A stretch of 64,000 bases of DNA from assembly GCA_009809945.1 (NCBI GenBank), contig WTPW01000198.1, positions 413,610 to 477,609 of the forward strand, given 5' to 3'. Below the pieces are notes generated by a model. It saw only the letters and a list, made by a program, of their open reading frames with translations, made no database searches and had not been told where the DNA came from. The stretch's first letter is position 1. Every line of letters begins with the position of its first letter. Origin of the DNA: Gigaspora margarita (taxonomy: Eukaryota > Glomeromycota > Glomeromycetes > Diversisporales > Gigasporaceae). The translations under genes and the position numbers were made by a program. This document shows, in pieces, positions 59,964 through 64,000 of the stretch.

Positions 59964-60412
59964 GTCAGGAATGATGCTGAAATTGAATAATGCTGAAATC
60001 CACATGATCTTTGTATTATTAGATTTTCAAAATTTCCAAAAATCATGTAAACATCTATCTACACTATGTAATCAAAACAATTGAATGCTATAACCAGGAT
60101 TAATTCAATATGTGCAATATTTTAACTGTATCAAAGGTGACCCTAACCCTAACCTTAAACATGAAGCAAAAATTTTTTTGTTATTGGTTTTATAGATGTT
60201 TTTGTTTTGTGGTTAGAGTTAGGGTCACCTTTTTGATACAGTTAGAAGGTCTTTTATATTTCTGATAAAGATAGTATATAGATATTAATTGTTTATATGA
60301 TTTTTAGAAATTTTAGAAAATATGATAATAGGAAAATCATGTGGATTTCAGTATCATCTGATTTCAGTATCATCTGATTTCAGTATCATCTGATTTTAGT
60401 ATCATCTTTGAC
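59964..60412. mobile_element. MITE nested in the left LTR
   Basis: Ends gtcaggaatgatgctgaaat and its diverged mirror ending ctttgac are flanked by aataatt on both sides. Inside, taactgtatcaaaggtgacc faces its mirror (60137-60245) with telomere-like ccctaaccctaacc, and atttcagtatcatctg is repeated three to four times at 60347-60405. Confidence 0.8.
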
Positions 60413-61237
60413 AATAATTATGCAACATAATTGTATAGTATGTAGAGGTATAAATAAGTCATATTGAGCACAAGAGAAAGCAGCTCTTATTCTTATTCTA
60501 ATACCAAAGATATACAAGTATTGCATTTCCTGAATTGGTGAGATCATTAAGTTGAATATGGGTGGCTTGGGTTTTAGAAACCCATTTTACTATAGAAAAA
60601 ATGAGTGTGATGTTATAGAGAAATTTCTGTATGATTATGAGAGTTATCCCATGTTGAAAAAGTGGAATGATATGACCAAATGCAGCCAGAGTTGTAATCA
60701 TATGTTGGCTGAAGTGAAATCATGAGTAAATAAATCAGTAAATGCATTGAAAAATAATTGGAATGTGTTGAAAAACATTATTGTTAAGGAAATTAAGGGC
60801 AATGATAATGATGAATAAATAGAAATAGTTAATAATTTGGAAGATAAGGTTGCTGAGTTAGTTCAAACAAAATAAAAAGAATACTAATCTGTTGAAATGT
60901 ACACGTACTATTTGATACATGTTCAGAACAAGTAAGATGTACTGTTGATGAAGAGATCTAATATTTTGGTTTATTTCCAGTTTAAAAGACCATGCCATAG
61001 TAGAATCACTGCATTGAATTTAGTATCAAATAATGCAACAAAAGTAGTTACAACAATCATGAAGAAACATTTACTAGAAATAGAAAATCAAAAGAAAAAA
61101 ACAGTTAAAATAATAGATGATAAAAAGGGAGCAGCAAATAGAAGTAAAGACTTGACAATTTTTATCTAGTATAAAAAGCCTAAAGATGACAAATCCAAAA
61201 GTAAACTTGATGATGGAATAGATTGTTGTAATCATAG

Positions 61238-61695
61238 TTGAATGAAATTGAATTTAGTAAGCAAAAGGTGTTCTCTCACTGTCAATATAGAATTGAATTT
61301 AGTAAAACAAACATAAAGCATCTGATTATTGTAAAAAAATATGCTAGTAACAAAAATTCTGAAGAACAATTGAATAATATAGTAATTTTCACAGATATAA
61401 AAAAGGTGCCCAGATGGAGTTTGAATTTTTTGAAAATAGTGATTCAATTGGACAATACAATAATGGACAATATTATCAAAGCAAAACTGAATATGCAAAG
61501 AATAAATGCAAGGCATTTAGATATCATCAAAATTCAGGAGAGATAGAACTTGCTGAACAAATGTATAATGTTGAATGCTATCAATATAGAATTGATCCTA
61601 AAAAGAACATGTATATAGTATTTACAAAAATTGGTAGTGCAATTATTTATATGAATGCAATGTGTTTGACCCTGGAATATTTGAAGCCATATTAA
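61238..61695 (+). pseudogene. Sel1-like repeat fragment between the LTRs
   Basis: The ORF 61414-61695 contains KCKAFRYHQNSGEIELAEQM then YNVECYQYRIDPKKN, close to the Sel1-like repeat pattern (KAFxYYxKSAExGxxxAxYNLGxCYxxGIG) that is very common in mycorrhizal fungal proteins. Similar spacing appears upstream at 61238-61400 (KKYASNKNSEEQLNN). It looks like a decayed host-gene segment lying within the retroelement. Frame and function are lost. Confidence 0.5.
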
Positions 61696-62371
61696 ACATA
61701 AAAGAGGCAAATATTAAAAAGTATTTAAAGTGCTCAATGATGATAAGAGTGCATACAATGATGGCATTGAGAATAAAGATATTGAAAATTAGATGTATCT
61801 AAGCTGAAAGTGGTTATTAAAAATAGATTTAAATTCAAAGTCAATAATAAATTAATTAGAAAAGTATGTGAATATAGATAAGAATAATTTGGGAAGTCAT
61901 ACATGGAATAAGAAGTTGATGATATTAAAGATGACAATCATATGGAATTGTAGTACAATTGTAGTATTGTAATATAGAATGAACTTCAAGGATAGTTATT
62001 GGGGTCTAGCTCATGTCATGTAAGTGATAGTCATATGTTGTAATATAAAAGTTAAAAGTTAAATTTAGTTACATGACAATGACAATGACAATGCAGATGA
62101 ATTTTAAAGTATAATAATATGTATTATAGTATAGTATCATTCTTTATTAATAATTATGTAACATAATTGTATTATATGTAGAGGTATAAATAAGCCATAT
62201 TGAGTGCAAGAGAAAGCAGCTCTTATTCTTATTCTAATAAAGTAACAAATAATAAATAATATTCTTCATAAATAATTCATCTTAATAATACTATTAAAAT
62301 ATTAGTTATCCGGCAAACACATATGATCATGGCGCAGCAATGCCTTGATATTTTTTGACTAATTTTGGAAC

Positions 62372-62530
62372 AGTGTTTTGATTTTCGGACTGATCCAGGA
62401 TTTACTATCGGGTAATTTTGGCCTTGCCGAATATCCAAAAATTGTGTTTTGATTTTCGGACTGATCCGGGATTAGTTAAATTTCACAATCGGGTAATCTC
62501 GTGATGTGTTGGCCTTGCTGAATATCCAAT
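62372..62530. repeat. Two tandem copies of about 80 bp
   Basis: Both copies have gtgttttgattttcggactg, then atcgggtaat and ggccttgc(c/t)gaatatcca. Confidence 0.85.
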
Positions 62531-62689
62531 TTTTGAACCAAAATTGTGATCACAAATAATACAGTTTTAACAACATAAAATTGTATGGGCCAGAACAAAG
62601 TACTTAAATTTGTATAAGCAATAAAAAGTACTCGATGCGAAGTAATTAATTATATTATCAATGCATTAATTCTATCATTACTGACATTT

Positions 62690-63079
62690 TTTTTAATTGT
62701 AGGCAATTAAAAATGAAAAGTGCAATTATTAAATGTTTTCCTGCAAGAAATTTCTCAATAAAATCTTTATTTTGAGGATTTCGATTTTCACATTTACCAA
62801 TATTAACTGAAACAGGTTTTAAATAAAAATTCTTAACTATTATAATTGGATATTTAATAAAATAATTTGTTTTTTTTTATAAAAATAAACTTACCAAAAA
62901 ACAAAAAAAATTACCTTTGTGCTATTATTTTTAACACTTGGAGCAGCTTTTTTTCGCAATACTGTTACATTATTATTAATCATACTTGGCTCAGAAATGT
63001 CATTTTTCTTCATTTTACCAGTCCCAGATGAAATTGCATTTGTTTTGAGATTACTAACTCAAGTTCTTGATTTGGGCAT
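62690..63079 (-). pseudogene. Possible small minus-strand gene or relic
   Basis: ATG at 63079 gives MPKSRT and a stop, but the same frame continues VSNLKTNAISSGTGKMKKND and NNVTVLRKKAAPSVKNN. A gtaatt donor at about 62915 and a tttcag acceptor near 62807 could join it to GKCENRNPQNKDFIEKFLAG. The composition looks coding and the splice signals are reasonable, but there is no recognised family. Confidence 0.3.
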
Positions 63080-63300
63080 TAGAAAAAAAAATTTTTTGAA
63101 GTATACTTTTATTATACGTATAAAGTGAAAGAAAGTTTGTTTTTAAAAAAAAACAACGCCTGTAGAATTTTTTTTTGCTCATTTAAAAAAGTACTGAAGT
63201 AAGAAAAAAAAATCTTTTTTATTAGATTATCTTTGTTTTGATTAAGTCTATATATAGAGGGGGAATGATCAGGCCATGATCATAAATTGTCGGATAACAC

Positions 63301-63448
63301 CAATATTGGGCAAATTGTTGAACATCGTGAATTTGGCTCAAACAGTCAAATTATTGGCGGACACGTGCTGCTTCGCAGCACGTGTCCGCCAATTATTTGC
63401 CCATTTGAGCCAAATTCACGATATTCAACAATTTTTGCCCAATATTGT
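63301..63448. repeat. Near-perfect hairpin with G+C-rich tip
   Basis: Arms of about 70 bases: caatattgggcaaattgttg faces caacaatttttgcccaatat, and the tip ggcggacacgtgctgc/gcagcacgtgtccgcc is a perfect 16-bp stem with a ttc loop (about 63369-63371). Unusually G+C-rich for the window. Short ORFs here are by-products. Confidence 0.92.
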
Positions 63449-64000
63449 ATACTTAACCAAGTGAGTATTTATTATATTCATATCTAGTTGGATTTCTGTA
63501 CTAAATTACTAGTATCGCTTAACTTTATAATATCTATATTAGCAATTTTTCAAATATGTTCTCAAATAGATTGTTTGGGTTCTAGTTTATACTAATAATA
63601 GCTTAGGGAGTGACAAAAATCAGGTGATTTTTAGGGAGGAAGGGGGTAAAAAATGTTGAAATTATATATAGGAACCTGACCAAATCTATATTAAAGAGGA
63701 AAGGAGGGAGTAGGTCTCTAAAAAAAATAATCAGATGATTAATGACATGGCCCTTATTTAATTATCAATAAAAGTGGAGGGCTATAACAATAATACTTCT
63801 ACTCTAATTTCAAAGATTATATCAGAGCTTAGCTCAGAAGCTTTCTAAGTTTAAAAAAACTACTAAACTTGCCTTTTTGTAAAAATAAAAGACATTATAT
63901 TTATACTTTACAATTCTATTCTTGATACAGGCTTAATATTGTTAAAACTAACAGATCTAATTGATCTGATATAACTGAACAGTTTCATCTGATCTAACTG
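63449..64000. other. Intergenic end of window
   Basis: No gene seen; ends in atctgatctaactg-type short repeats that may continue beyond the window. Confidence 0.35.

Larger units (their letters stand above)
59833..62239 (+). mobile_element. Old LTR retroelement fossil
   Basis: Two long terminal repeats in direct orientation: 59833-60503 (enlarged by a nested 449-bp element) and 62014-62239. Shared blocks include gttgtaatataaaagttaaa, tatagtatagtatcattctt, ggtataaataag and gagaaagcagctcttattct. The internal region (about 1.5 kb) is too short for a full element and carries no recognisable gag or pol, so it is a broken, non-autonomous fossil. The clade cannot be named. LTR divergence by eye indicates it is not recent. 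Confidence 0.75.

Noticed and set aside
63276-63487. Two overlapping short ORFs
   Set aside because: They translate the hairpin 63301-63448 and mirror themselves.

Overview
This is eukaryotic DNA, very AT-rich (about a quarter G+C by eye), with small GT-AG introns and a dense load of degenerate DNA transposons and inverted-repeat elements. The gene families fit an arbuscular mycorrhizal fungus (Glomeromycotina, Rhizophagus-like). They are a many-exon tandem hybrid histidine kinase, a kelch protein with a signal peptide and a C-terminal membrane anchor, a Cys-containing secreted protein, FAR1/SWIM-type Mutator transposases, a pogo-like DDE transposase and Sel1-like fragments. The organism is inferred from family content; no rRNA or tRNA was seen.

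Layout. 1-1446: short repeats and the upstream region of the kinase. 1447-8765: a two-module hybrid histidine kinase in 18 exons (PAS, GAF, HK1, REC, GAF-like, HK2, degenerate REC). All intron phases agree, but the last exon carries one base too many; several introns hold hairpin elements. 8766-12290: a mariner-type MITE and a broken thioredoxin-PITH (TXNL1-like) gene on the minus strand. 12290-28130: accessory DNA with no credible intact host gene. It holds a 0.9 kb palindrome, a three-level nested hAT-like element, a polypyrimidine tract, large fold-back elements and a pogo-type transposase relic. 28735-31958 (minus): a nearly complete Mutator-like transposase. 32782-40927 (plus): a second, older Mutator-like transposase split by two insertions. 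The larger insertion, 33503-38427, is bounded by hAT-type ends and a perfect 8-bp target duplication.

The most unusual feature lies inside that hAT-bounded segment, at 34701-36500. At least eight short ORFs on the minus strand are packed head to tail with overlaps or gaps of a few bases. Most stay open only if TGA is read as tryptophan, and one internal ATG has a textbook Shine-Dalgarno sequence. This is what DNA from a Mollicutes-type bacterium would look like (these fungi host Mollicutes-related endobacteria), or one of its plasmids or phages, captured in a nuclear transposon or misassembled there. The stretch contains undetermined bases (N), so an assembly artefact remains possible. It is followed by a dyad-symmetric satellite (36791-38055).

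41000-48262: mostly small inverted-repeat elements, including a second 1.1 kb palindrome related to the one at 13003. 48450-49871 (minus): kelch membrane protein. 54394-55256: secreted protein whose upstream region is a nested hairpin element. 55257-64000: hairpin elements, a possible three-way-junction structure, an old LTR-retroelement fossil with Sel1-like repeat sequence between its LTRs, and a near-perfect hairpin at 63301. The host genes do not form an obvious pathway; the kinase and the two surface or secreted proteins are typical sensing and exterior functions scattered among transposons.
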